A stretch of DNA of 64,000 bases from Candidatus Brachybacter algidus (GTDB taxonomy: Bacteria > Bacteroidota > Bacteroidia > Chitinophagales > Saprospiraceae). Positions 36,930 to 44,990 of this stretch are shown here, one piece after another; position 1 is the stretch's first letter; every line of letters begins with the position of its first letter. The notes under the pieces are model-generated. The model ran no database searches. It was not told the origin of the DNA and saw nothing but the letters and a program-made list of their open reading frames with translations. The DNA is taken from positions 186,001 to 250,000 of the forward strand of contig JADJSK010000013.1 in NCBI GenBank assembly GCA_016711705.1. The letters are read 5' to 3'. The translations under genes and the position numbers were made by a program.

Positions 36930-37665
36930 TCAGAAGTCAGAAGTCCCCTGGATGACATTATTCAATCTACATTTCGACAGTTCAATAATCGACTGAAATT
37001 AACATCAAGAAGTTGAGATTGCTCTTATTACCCACTACCTATTCGTCTGAATCACGCTTGCCTGCCAACAAAGGCAGGGATTAAACGGATTAAAGGATTT
37101 CCCTGATTTAAAAATTAGAAGTTAAAAATATGAAATTAGAATGATTCCCATAAGCGACTTTATTCAATCTACATTTCGACAGTTCAATAATCGACTGAAA
37201 TTAAGATCAAGAAGTCGAGATTACTCTGATTACCCATTACCAATCACCCATCTGTCTGAATCACGCTTGCCTGCCAACAAAGGCAGGGATTAAACGGATT
37301 AAAGGATTACACTGATTTAAGTTAGAAATATGAAATTAGAATGATTCCAAGTAACGACTTTATTTAATTTAAATTTCAGCAGCTCAATAATCGACTGAAA
37401 TTAACATCAAGAAGTTGAAATTGCTCTTACCCATTACCCATTACCCATTACCCATTACCCATTACCCATCACCCATCTGTCTGAATCACGCTTGCCTGCC
37501 AACAAAGGCAGGGATTAAACGGATTAATGGATTACACTGATTTAAAAGTTAGTATGCCTTTCTTAGATACGTTATCATCAATTCATATTTTTTCTGCTCA
37601 ATAATCGCCTGTGATTTAAATCAGGAAGTGCTACCCACTCTTATTACTGATTACTGATTACTCAT
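36930..37665. repeat. Tandem array of ~200-bp units (inverted relative of the 21.3-kb array)
   Basis: Segments beginning 'TTCAATCTACATTTCGACAG' occur at 36961 and 37163, with diverged relatives near 37363 and 37585, giving a 200-202-bp period. Each of the first three includes 'GCTTGCCTGCCAACAAAGGC', whose CCTGCC/GGCAGG arms form a perfect 6-bp stem. Reverse-complementing a unit gives the 222-bp unit at 21.3-22.0 kb. A run of about five ATTACCC heptamers lies at 37432-37471. The array fills the gap between the sigma-like gene and the peroxidase. Confidence 0.85.
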
Positions 37666-38148
37666 TTCCTATCCTCATCTTCTGCAGATATTCATCGATT
37701 TTCTCAGGTTTATCGATGGGAGCGAATCTTTTCACAGGATTTCCATTTGAATCGATCAGAAACTTGGTAAAATTCCATTTTATCTTATTCCCAAACCATC
37801 CATGCAGCTTCTTTTTCAAATATTTAAACAATGGATGAGCGCTATCACCATTGACATCTACCTTTTCAAACATAGGAAATGTTACCCATAGTTGATTGAA
37901 CAAGTGGCCTCTATTTCATCCACACCACCCGGCTCCTGCTGTCCAAATTGATTGCATGGAAAGCCTAAGATGACCAAGCCGTCATCTTTGTACTTATTAT
38001 AGAGCGTCTCCAGTCCTTCATATTGTGGAGTCAAACCACATTGGCTCGCTGTATTTACAACAAGTATTGTCTTGCCTTTGTATTCTTCAAAATTGACTTT
38101 CTTTCCTCTAAGACTATTAGCTGAAAAATTATAAAATGAATCGCTCAT
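37658..38148 (-). pseudogene. Glutathione peroxidase gene broken by a one-base frameshift
   Basis: Two frames form one protein of about 163 residues. The 5' frame has 'VVNTASQCGLTPQYEGLE' (catalytic Cys), 'GFPCNQFGQQEPG' (Gln) and ends at 'EATCSINYG'. The 3' frame continues 'VTFPMFEKVDVNGDSAHPLF' and 'IKWNFTKFLIDSNG' (Trp and Asn of the active site). One extra base in the run CCC at 37885-37887 (GGG on the coding strand) restores 'CSINYGVTFPMFEK'. It would be a cytosolic Cys-type peroxidase that is probably thioredoxin-dependent. The lesion may be a sequencing error. Confidence 0.88.
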
Positions 38149-38165
38149 AAATTTTATGTATTAAT

Positions 38166-38603
38166 TTAATTTATTGGTGGATTTAGTCCTTTTTTTGTCC
38201 AAGCGTTGGTAGACCATAATGCCAAGGCAATCAGTACTGGTTGGAAAAATAATCTGATCAGTCTCGCTGAATCCGTGTCCAGTCCGAATCCGTCACGTTG
38301 ATTTGCCCATTGTGCGATATTGCCGGGAAAGACTGCTACAAAGAATGCTGCAGTGATCCACCCTATGGTAACTTTATATTTAGGAAGTGCTATCAACGAT
38401 GCTCCAAGGATTATTTCTACAATTCCCGACATAATTACGACTGTGTCTGCATCAATAGGAAGCCATGGAGGAACCTGCGCTTGAAACTCTTGTCGACTAA
38501 AGCTCAAATGGGATATGCCTGCTCCAAGAATGAAGGCACCGAGGACGATTCGCCCGATGTTTTTGAATAGTTGAGGTGTTAGAATCGATTTTCGGGTAGT
38601 CAT
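38166..38603 (-). CDS. DoxX-family membrane protein
   Basis: 145 residues with four membrane helices (about 15-35, 53-72, 78-98, 112-132). The 'IGRIVLGAFILGAGISHLSF' first helix and 'VVIMSGIVEIILGASLIAL' second helix match DoxX-like proteins. 18 nt upstream of the peroxidase gene on the same strand, so the two may be co-expressed; DoxX-type proteins have been linked to redox and membrane stress. Exact function unknown. Confidence 0.88.
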   Translation of the reverse strand: MTTRKSILTPQLFKNIGRIVLGAFILGAGISHLSFSRQEFQAQVPPWLPIDADTVVIMSGIVEIILGASLIALPKYKVTIGWITAAFFVAVFPGNIAQWANQRDGFGLDTDSARLIRLFFQPVLIALALWSTNAWTKKGLNPPIN

Positions 38604-39323
38604 ATTTTATTTTTTAATTCAAATATTTATAGAACATGAAGGATAAAAACGTGCAGATTAACATCCTATGGCCGTTCTTATAACTCTATGAGAGAAGTTT
38701 AAGTTTTACAATCGAATGACATCTATAAAGATTTTATTTTTACGAGTAGCAAATACCATCATTTTTCTTTGATCTCAACTTGCTGTTTTAACACTTCAAT
38801 TAATTTTAAATATTGAAATATTATATGTTTTATATTCGCAAGTAAAAGAAGTAGAATCGAGGAAATTTATGTCTTTTAAAAATTTATATCCATTTGGGAT
38901 GAGAGCCAACTAAATATTATTTTGACTCAAGTTTCGGTAGTCAAATTTACTTTTTTGAAAGATAAATTTTAATTTTAATAAAATGTTAGATGTTAGAAGC
39001 TTGTCCGACAAAGCTGTGGCGAGGGCGGGGTAGATTTTAGATGGCTTTCCATCAATCACATGGATATTTTTTCTATTAAACTTATTAAAGAAAAAATATG
39101 AATCAATTGACTAAACTCCATCTAACATCTAACATCAGGCATCTACCTTTGTTTCTTAACTGCCGAAACTTGAGTTATTTTGATTTACAATACATTTTTT
39201 AAAGTGCACATACTCTGAAACGGTTACTATGCAAGCTTTAAATCTTATATTGAAATGCATATCTGCATTTACATTAGTTTTTTTTAATTAATTTGAGTTA
39301 AATTCACAGAATAATTAGCTCAC
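38604..39323. other. Intergenic region with MITE-like element
   Basis: 720 nt. It contains the complete MITE-like element 38925-39175 with its duplication (listed separately). The rest is AT-rich with no gene seen. Confidence 0.6.
38925..39175 (+). mobile_element. MITE-like element, copy 2 (intact ends and target duplication)
   Basis: The 251-bp element has perfect 13-bp terminal inverted repeats: ACTCAAGTTTCGG at 38925-38937 and CCGAAACTTGAGT at 39163-39175; the similarity extends to about 20 bp with two mismatches. It is flanked by an exact 7-bp direct repeat TATTTTG (38918-38924 and 39176-39182), as left by transposition. Subterminal ATGTTAGATGTTAGA / inverted ATCTAACATCTAACAT adds palindromicity. 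It has no transposase. A second, inverted copy is at 35013-35296. Confidence 0.85.
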
Positions 39324-41390
39324 TTGAGATTTATTATCATCTATATTATCCTTTCTTTCATTGCATGTCATATACATGGACAGGCAGTGATTCCTAAAAT
39401 TTCACTTGAAAAAAGAAAAGGACAAACTCAGATCAATTTGGTGGATGAAATGATCGAACAGGCTCGACTTGATTGGCTCTCTGGAATGGACTCCCTTGCC
39501 TATGCAAAATTAGAAAAAGCCATCATTGATTCAAAAAAGCTAAATTACGCAATGGGCGAGGCCAATGCCAGAAGCCAATGGGTGCGAATTGAGATGGATT
39601 ATCAAGATCAGGAGCCACTTGCTCAAAGGCATTTAGATACAATGTTTCAATTAGCTAAAAAGGCAAAAATGCCTCTCATAGAGGGTATCGCACTGTTTAG
39701 AAGGGCGCAGATAGATTATGATTTCCCTGAGAGATATGAAAACGCCATGAAGATGCTACATCATTCTAATGAAATCTTTAAAAGCGAAGGAAACAAGCAA
39801 TGGGAGGCATTATATTATTCCGAATACGGTAGTGTACTCACCTATAAAGGACAATATTATGAAGCACTTGACCTGCTACTTAAAGCAAAAAAAATTCAGG
39901 ATAAATATCAATTAGTTTCAAATCTAAAATCTACTATATCCAGTATTGCGAATATTTATCTCATGATCAAGAAATACGATCTGGCGCTGAAATTTTCTAA
40001 TGAAGGTGAACATTTAGCAGATAGCCTAAATGATTTGAATACCAAAGTATTTTACAAGAACCAAAAAGGTGTGATTCTTAACAAGCAATTCAAATTTAAA
40101 GCAGCTATTACGCAGTTCAAAGGAGGCATATCTATCCAGGAACCCATGGGTAAGAACCAGCGACTGGTCAGTATGTACGCAAATCTGGCTGATGCTTATA
40201 TAAAAACAAATGACTTGGATTCTTCCCAAAAATACAACGACCTTGCCAAAACTTTACACAAGAAGTTGACTGGTGAACAAAGTTGGGGATTTCACACAGT
40301 TTTCATTAATGATGCAAAAATAGCTTTGTTGAAGGGAAAACTGTCTGAAGCAATTGAAATTGCGAATTTTGGTCTAACGATCCTTGAAAAATCTGATATT
40401 ACATTTCCTTCTGAAAAGAAAGAATATTATGAGATCTTGTCAAATGCCTATGAAAGGAACGGAGAAAGCAGGAAAGCTTTTGAAAATTACAAGAATTATC
40501 AACGATGGTCTGATACGATATATAATCAGGATATCAATACTCAGTTATTGGAAAAAGCTTACAACTATGAAATTTCCAAAAATGAACAAATTTCAAAGTT
40601 GAATCTTGAAAAAGTTAAACACCAGAAATTGATGACTACACGTAATTTACTTATCATCATTTCTATAATTGGATTTTTTAGCACCTTATATATTCTCAGG
40701 ACCAATAAAAAATTAAAAGAAATAAATTTTGCTCTAAAAACTAAAAATTTAGAGATTGAAAATGCTTTATACCAGGGCCAGAATATCGAAAGACGAAGGT
40801 TGGCTGCTATTGATCAAGAGGATCAAAATGCCCAACTTACTACTTTGAGATCATTAATTAAAGCCATAGACCCGGATCAACTTGATGACCATAATAGTGT
40901 AATTTATAAGAAACTCATTGACATAACAACAGGTGCAACTAATGTTGATGGACTTATCTTTCACAATACACTTCCCGGTGTTTTGGAGCAAGATGGAATT
41001 GTGGCAGCGACTCATGCTTTAGTTTCAAAATTGACGGTGCAATACAATACATTGTTTAATTTAAAGGAAGAAGATCACATTGGACGATTTCAAATAGATA
41101 TGGAACACCAATTGTACCAGATTATTCTTGAATCAATCAACAATATTGTTAAACATGCTGATGCGAGCTTCGTGAATATCAATTTCAAGAAAGTAGATAG
41201 TCTATTCATTGTAACTGTGGAAGACGATGGTCGGGGAATTGATGTTGATCTTAAAAAAGAGGGAAAGGGTATTAGTAAAATGATCAGTTTGGCTAATAAA
41301 ATGGGTGGTGAATACAAAATTGAGAATTTGCTTCCAAATGGCACGAAGATTTGGGTCAAGGTACCGATTGAAGAACATTCAAAGAACTAA
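39324..41390 (+). CDS. TPR-containing sensor histidine kinase homologue lacking the acceptor His
   Basis: 688 residues, TTG start directly followed by a signal-peptide-like segment (about 1-20). A periplasmic TPR region (about 25-420) precedes one membrane helix (about 440-458) and a coiled coil. The HisKA_3-type motif, normally 'ERRRIAxxLHD', reads 'ERRRLAAIDQEDQNAQL': the acceptor His is Gln498 (codon 40815-40817). The ATPase domain looks intact: 'ESINNIVKHADAS' (N-box), 'EDDGRGIDVD' and 'GKGISKMISLANKMGGEY'. No response regulator gene is adjacent. Common Bacteroidota architecture (NarL-partner type) but probably a pseudokinase. Confidence 0.9.
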   Translation: MRFIIIYIILSFIACHIHGQAVIPKISLEKRKGQTQINLVDEMIEQARLDWLSGMDSLAYAKLEKAIIDSKKLNYAMGEANARSQWVRIEMDYQDQEPLAQRHLDTMFQLAKKAKMPLIEGIALFRRAQIDYDFPERYENAMKMLHHSNEIFKSEGNKQWEALYYSEYGSVLTYKGQYYEALDLLLKAKKIQDKYQLVSNLKSTISSIANIYLMIKKYDLALKFSNEGEHLADSLNDLNTKVFYKNQKGVILNKQFKFKAAITQFKGGISIQEPMGKNQRLVSMYANLADAYIKTNDLDSSQKYNDLAKTLHKKLTGEQSWGFHTVFINDAKIALLKGKLSEAIEIANFGLTILEKSDITFPSEKKEYYEILSNAYERNGESRKAFENYKNYQRWSDTIYNQDINTQLLEKAYNYEISKNEQISKLNLEKVKHQKLMTTRNLLIIISIIGFFSTLYILRTNKKLKEINFALKTKNLEIENALYQGQNIERRRLAAIDQEDQNAQLTTLRSLIKAIDPDQLDDHNSVIYKKLIDITTGATNVDGLIFHNTLPGVLEQDGIVAATHALVSKLTVQYNTLFNLKEEDHIGRFQIDMEHQLYQIILESINNIVKHADASFVNINFKKVDSLFIVTVEDDGRGIDVDLKKEGKGISKMISLANKMGGEYKIENLLPNGTKIWVKVPIEEHSKN

Positions 41391-41511
41391 TTTATTCAAT
41401 ACCAACTATTTTATATTTATCGGATAAATGATGGGAAGGAATTGAGGAATGTGGTGAAATTAATTGAAGGTATGGTGACGATAGTTGGGAAATTTTAGAG
41501 GATGTAGCTAC

Positions 41512-41736
41512 TCATAAACTATCGATGAAAGATTTAATATTATCAGCCTTTACTTCGGTAAAATTTCCTTCAGCAATTTGTTTTTTACTTTCTTCTATTT
41601 TAGCCACAAAGTCAAGATCATAGTTTTCTACTTTTGAAATTTCAAATTTGATTTTAAGGGCTTGCATAAAGGCTTTCAAAGCTGAAACTTGCTCAATGGT
41701 TTGCGGATGTGCTATGAATATATCTTGTGATTTCAA
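41512..41736 (-). CDS. DUF2683-like small protein (orphan antitoxin candidate)
   Basis: 74 residues: 'KSQDIFIAHPQTIEQVSALK' then 'KIKFEISKVENYD' and 'FVAKIEESKKQIAEGNFTEV'. This matches the DUF2683 family, small helical proteins that often sit before RelE-type toxins as antitoxins. No toxin frame follows in the 120 nt to the next gene, so it is solitary here. Alternative: a free-standing regulator. Confidence 0.75.
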   Translation of the reverse strand: MKSQDIFIAHPQTIEQVSALKAFMQALKIKFEISKVENYDLDFVAKIEESKKQIAEGNFTEVKADNIKSFIDSL

Positions 41737-42087
41737 AATATGATTGGTTTATATATCAACGAAGTATTTGAAATTTTTATGCTAATTGTAATAATAATAA
41801 TTTTGAATGCCCTTTGTTCATTATCTCCTTCCAATAGTTCGATTTGTCTTTACCTTAATTTTCTTTTGCAATAACTACAAACAAATATAAATAAAAGCGC
41901 AGAGAAAATGACCTATTTTTAATGTTGAAACTATCTTTTGGGATTACGAATCGAAAAAAGAATCCTTGACAAGAAAGTTATTTCTTTTATGTCTTCGCAA
42001 GGTCACCAGTCACAGACTGGCGCCAACGTGGAAAAAATCGGGAACTCACAGACTGCCGCCAGCGTGGAAGCTAGATAGTCGTGATTT
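41737..42087. repeat. Intergenic region with two copies of a palindromic repeat
   Basis: From 41993 the sequence 'CGCAAGGTCACCAGTCACAG' followed by ACTGGCGCCAACGTGG, and a shorter relative ending at 42067, belong to an interspersed family (core CCAGTC-AGA-GACTGG) also found at about 53497-53530 and 54391-54423. No gene is supported; the frame running over it on the plus strand derives from the repeat. Confidence 0.7.
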
Positions 42088-43950
42088 CTATTTCAAATGC
42101 ACCAACAACACACTAATATCCGCCGGATTAATACCACTGATTCTGCCAGCCTGACCTAGAGATGCCGGCTTGTGCTTGTTGAGTTTTTCGCGTGCTTCGA
42201 GTGATAAAGAAGTTATTGTGTTGTAGTCGAAGTCGGGTTGCAACTTCATTTCTTCCAGCCTCGTCACCCTATTGACCATTTCCATTTCTTTGATGATGTA
42301 AGACTCATATTTCATATTAGTCTCCGCTAGTTGCACGATCTCCTCATCGTAATTGGAGAGAAAATTATTTAATGCTGGCATATGGGTGGCCATATCTCTG
42401 ATCTGAACATTCGGGCGCGTAATGACTTGGTCCATCTTGACCTTTTGCTTCATTGGGCTGCTTCCTATTGACTCCAAATGTACATTAAGTTCTGCCGGAT
42501 CAGCGCTTTGCTCTTTGAAATAAGTAAGGATCTCTTTGACTTTTTCATTTTTCTCGTGAACCCTCGCCATGCGCTTTTCAAGACCTTTCATGCCAAGTCC
42601 TTCAGCCAAAGGTGTTAATCTTAAGTCTGCATTATCTTGTCTGAGCAGGATTCTAAACTCTGCACGGGACGTAAACATCCTGTATGGCTCATTGGTGCCT
42701 TTATTGATCAGATCGTCGATGAGGACGCCTATGTAAGCTTCAGAACGGCCAAGAATGAATGGATCTCTTTCCTGCACAGCTAATGCAGCATTAATTCCTG
42801 CCATCATGCCCTGACAAGCAGCTTCCTCATATCCCGTAGTACCATTGATCTGTCCTGCGAAATACAAGCCTGCAATCAGATGAGTCTCCAACGACATCTT
42901 CAGCTGTGTAGGTGGAAAATAATCGTATTCAATGGCATAGCCAGGGCGGAACATTTTCACATCTTCGAAGCCGGGAATCATTTTCAGCGCCTTGTATTGC
43001 ACATCTTCAGGTAAAGAACTTGAAAAACCATTGACATAGATCTCGATGGTATTTCTGCCTTCCGGCTCTACAAATAACTGATGTCGCTCCTTATCTGCAA
43101 ATCTTTCGATCTTATCCTCTATAGATGGACAATAGCGTGGGCCACGTCCCTGGATCCTACCCTGAAACATAGGTGACTGAGCAAATCCTGTTTTTAAGAC
43201 TTCGTGGACCTTATCATTCGTATAAGTAATGTGACAAGGTATTTGATTTTTTATAGCGGGTGTATCAGAATAGGAAAATTTACCAGGGTTCTCATCACCC
43301 GGCTGTTCTTCCATATTGTTATAATTGAGGGAGCGACCATCGAGTCTTGGTGGCGTCCCTGTCTTCATTCGTCCTGCTTCAAATCCTAGTTCTACGAGTT
43401 GTTCCGTAATACCTTTAGCTGCACTTTCTCCAGCTCTTCCTCCACCGAATTGCTTCTCTCCGATGTGGATGATGCCATTCAGAAAGGTACCATTGGTCAA
43501 TACAACAGACTTACCACGAACTTCTATGCCCATGCCTGTTCTGATGCCGACGACTCTTTTATCTTTGACAATGAGGCCTGAGACCATTTCCTGCCAGAAG
43601 TCTATCAATGGATTTTGCTCCAGCATTTGTCTCCACTTCCCGGCAAATTCCATCCTGTCACTTTGTGCACGCGGACTCCACATGGCAGGGCCTTTGGACA
43701 AGTTGAGCATTCTGAACTGAATCATTGTATGATCCGTGACGATACCGGAGTATCCACCCAGTGCATCCACTTCTCTGACGATCTGTCCTTTGGCGACACC
43801 TCCCATAGCAGGATTGCAGGACATCTGTGCGATGGTCTGCATATTCATAGTGACGAGCAGTACTTTTGAGCCAAGATTGGCAGCACCCACAGCGGCTTCA
43901 CAACCTGCATGGCCTGCTCCGACTACTATCACATCATATTCTGGAAACAT
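42088..43950 (-). CDS. mnmG: tRNA uridine-5-carboxymethylaminomethyl modification enzyme
   Basis: 620 residues, the usual full length of MnmG (GidA). FAD-binding dinucleotide motif 'VIVVGAGHAGCEAAVGAANL' is at the N-terminus; the signature 'CNPAMGGVAKGQIVREVDAL' and 'GTTGYEEAACQGMMAGINAA' are clear; the C-terminal helical domain ends 'LGQAGRISGINPADISVLLV'. With MnmE it installs cmnm5 at U34 of certain tRNAs, using FAD and methylene-THF. It heads a minus-strand gene and is followed by non-coding DNA. Confidence 0.98.
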   Translation of the reverse strand: MFPEYDVIVVGAGHAGCEAAVGAANLGSKVLLVTMNMQTIAQMSCNPAMGGVAKGQIVREVDALGGYSGIVTDHTMIQFRMLNLSKGPAMWSPRAQSDRMEFAGKWRQMLEQNPLIDFWQEMVSGLIVKDKRVVGIRTGMGIEVRGKSVVLTNGTFLNGIIHIGEKQFGGGRAGESAAKGITEQLVELGFEAGRMKTGTPPRLDGRSLNYNNMEEQPGDENPGKFSYSDTPAIKNQIPCHITYTNDKVHEVLKTGFAQSPMFQGRIQGRGPRYCPSIEDKIERFADKERHQLFVEPEGRNTIEIYVNGFSSSLPEDVQYKALKMIPGFEDVKMFRPGYAIEYDYFPPTQLKMSLETHLIAGLYFAGQINGTTGYEEAACQGMMAGINAALAVQERDPFILGRSEAYIGVLIDDLINKGTNEPYRMFTSRAEFRILLRQDNADLRLTPLAEGLGMKGLEKRMARVHEKNEKVKEILTYFKEQSADPAELNVHLESIGSSPMKQKVKMDQVITRPNVQIRDMATHMPALNNFLSNYDEEIVQLAETNMKYESYIIKEMEMVNRVTRLEEMKLQPDFDYNTITSLSLEAREKLNKHKPASLGQAGRISGINPADISVLLVHLK

Positions 43951-44256
43951 AGGAGGAAAAATAAGTTATAATATTAATGTTTATATATATTATCTTTTAT
44001 ACTATTGGATGTCAAATAAATATTTAGTTTATACTGGTTTATAAATTTCTGAATTTTTTTTATTTACCTTACACAATCATCGGAGTTTCTCTGCCTCTCT
44101 TCGTTAATCAGGCAAGACCGCCGTCGTTGAACTTAGTCGGGCAAGCTTCTAACTTCTGATTTCTAACTTCTAACTTTTAAATTCAAGTTGAGTAATATCA
44201 AGGGTTTTGTAAAAAATATTTTCTCCAAAACTTGATTTATAACGTTCGCGAAGTAA
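43951..44256. other. Intergenic region between mnmG and DUF4290
   Basis: 306 nt, AT-rich, with a TTCTAACTTCTGATTTCTAACTT-type simple repeat near 44150-44178 that recurs elsewhere in the window. No gene or RNA is seen. Confidence 0.45.
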
Positions 44257-44937
44257 TTACCTTCTGCGATCTTTGGTTTGCATTGGTGGTTTGCGTTTGT
44301 TTTTCCAGCTTTTGACAGGAGTAGGCGTCTGTAGGAATCGCTTTTTAGCTTGTGATGACACCAAGCCGTCCAGATCTTTGTCCTCATCGATGCTTAATTC
44401 TCCTTTTGTGATAGACTGCAAGTCTTGACGTATCATATCGTCACTCACGAAATGTTCTTTATTCCAGGTTTTGTAAGCCAGCTTCATGTAAGAGCCTATG
44501 ACATCGACAAATTCCTTTTTAATTGGTCCATCTTCCATGCCGAGTGCCTTCTGGATCATCAGGTGCACATTGTATCCGTAATGCTTGAACTGAAGGTGGT
44601 GGACAGGATATTTGAGTTGTTCAGGACGTAGCATTTGATCCTCGAAGGTAGGTTTAACACCGCCTGGAGGCAGTACCTTTAATTCGAAACCAGCCATGTA
44701 ATACATGTCATGCCAAAGTTTTTCTCTATAGTTATCTACACTTTTGCTTTCCGGAAATAGCTGGATGATCATATCGATCGATCGCTCGATGTATGCTCTC
44801 TGTTCTTCAGGATCTTCCAGTTTCTTGATACTATTGGCCATTCTCTGAAGGTGTCTTCCGTATTCTGGAAGTACGAGGTGGTCACGTTCTGTATTATATT
44901 CTAATGTTTTTCTTTCTTCTAAACTTCTAATAGCCAT
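44257..44937 (-). CDS. DUF4290 domain-containing protein
   Basis: 226 residues. Matches the Bacteroidota-specific DUF4290 family: 'LEYNTERDHLVLPEYGRHLQ', 'RMANSIKKLEDPEEQRAYIE', 'LWHDMYYMAGFEL' and 'YPVHHLQFKHYGYNVHLMIQ'. C-terminus is basic ('KNKRKPPMQTKDRRR'), suggesting nucleic-acid or ribosome contact (inference). It lies 53 nt downstream of glmS in the same direction. Function unknown. Confidence 0.92.
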   Translation of the reverse strand: MAIRSLEERKTLEYNTERDHLVLPEYGRHLQRMANSIKKLEDPEEQRAYIERSIDMIIQLFPESKSVDNYREKLWHDMYYMAGFELKVLPPGGVKPTFEDQMLRPEQLKYPVHHLQFKHYGYNVHLMIQKALGMEDGPIKKEFVDVIGSYMKLAYKTWNKEHFVSDDMIRQDLQSITKGELSIDEDKDLDGLVSSQAKKRFLQTPTPVKSWKNKRKPPMQTKDRRR

Positions 44938-44990
44938 AATGGTCTTTTGTAAAATGTAATGGTGAAATGTTGTTTGTAAAATGTAAAATG

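Noticed and set aside
41966..42154. Plus-strand 62-codon frame
   Set aside because: It is formed by the palindromic repeat and overlaps the end of mnmG.
44163..44387. Minus-strand 74-codon frame near the DUF4290 gene
   Set aside because: It overlaps the real DUF4290 reading frame in another frame and has biased, non-protein-like composition.
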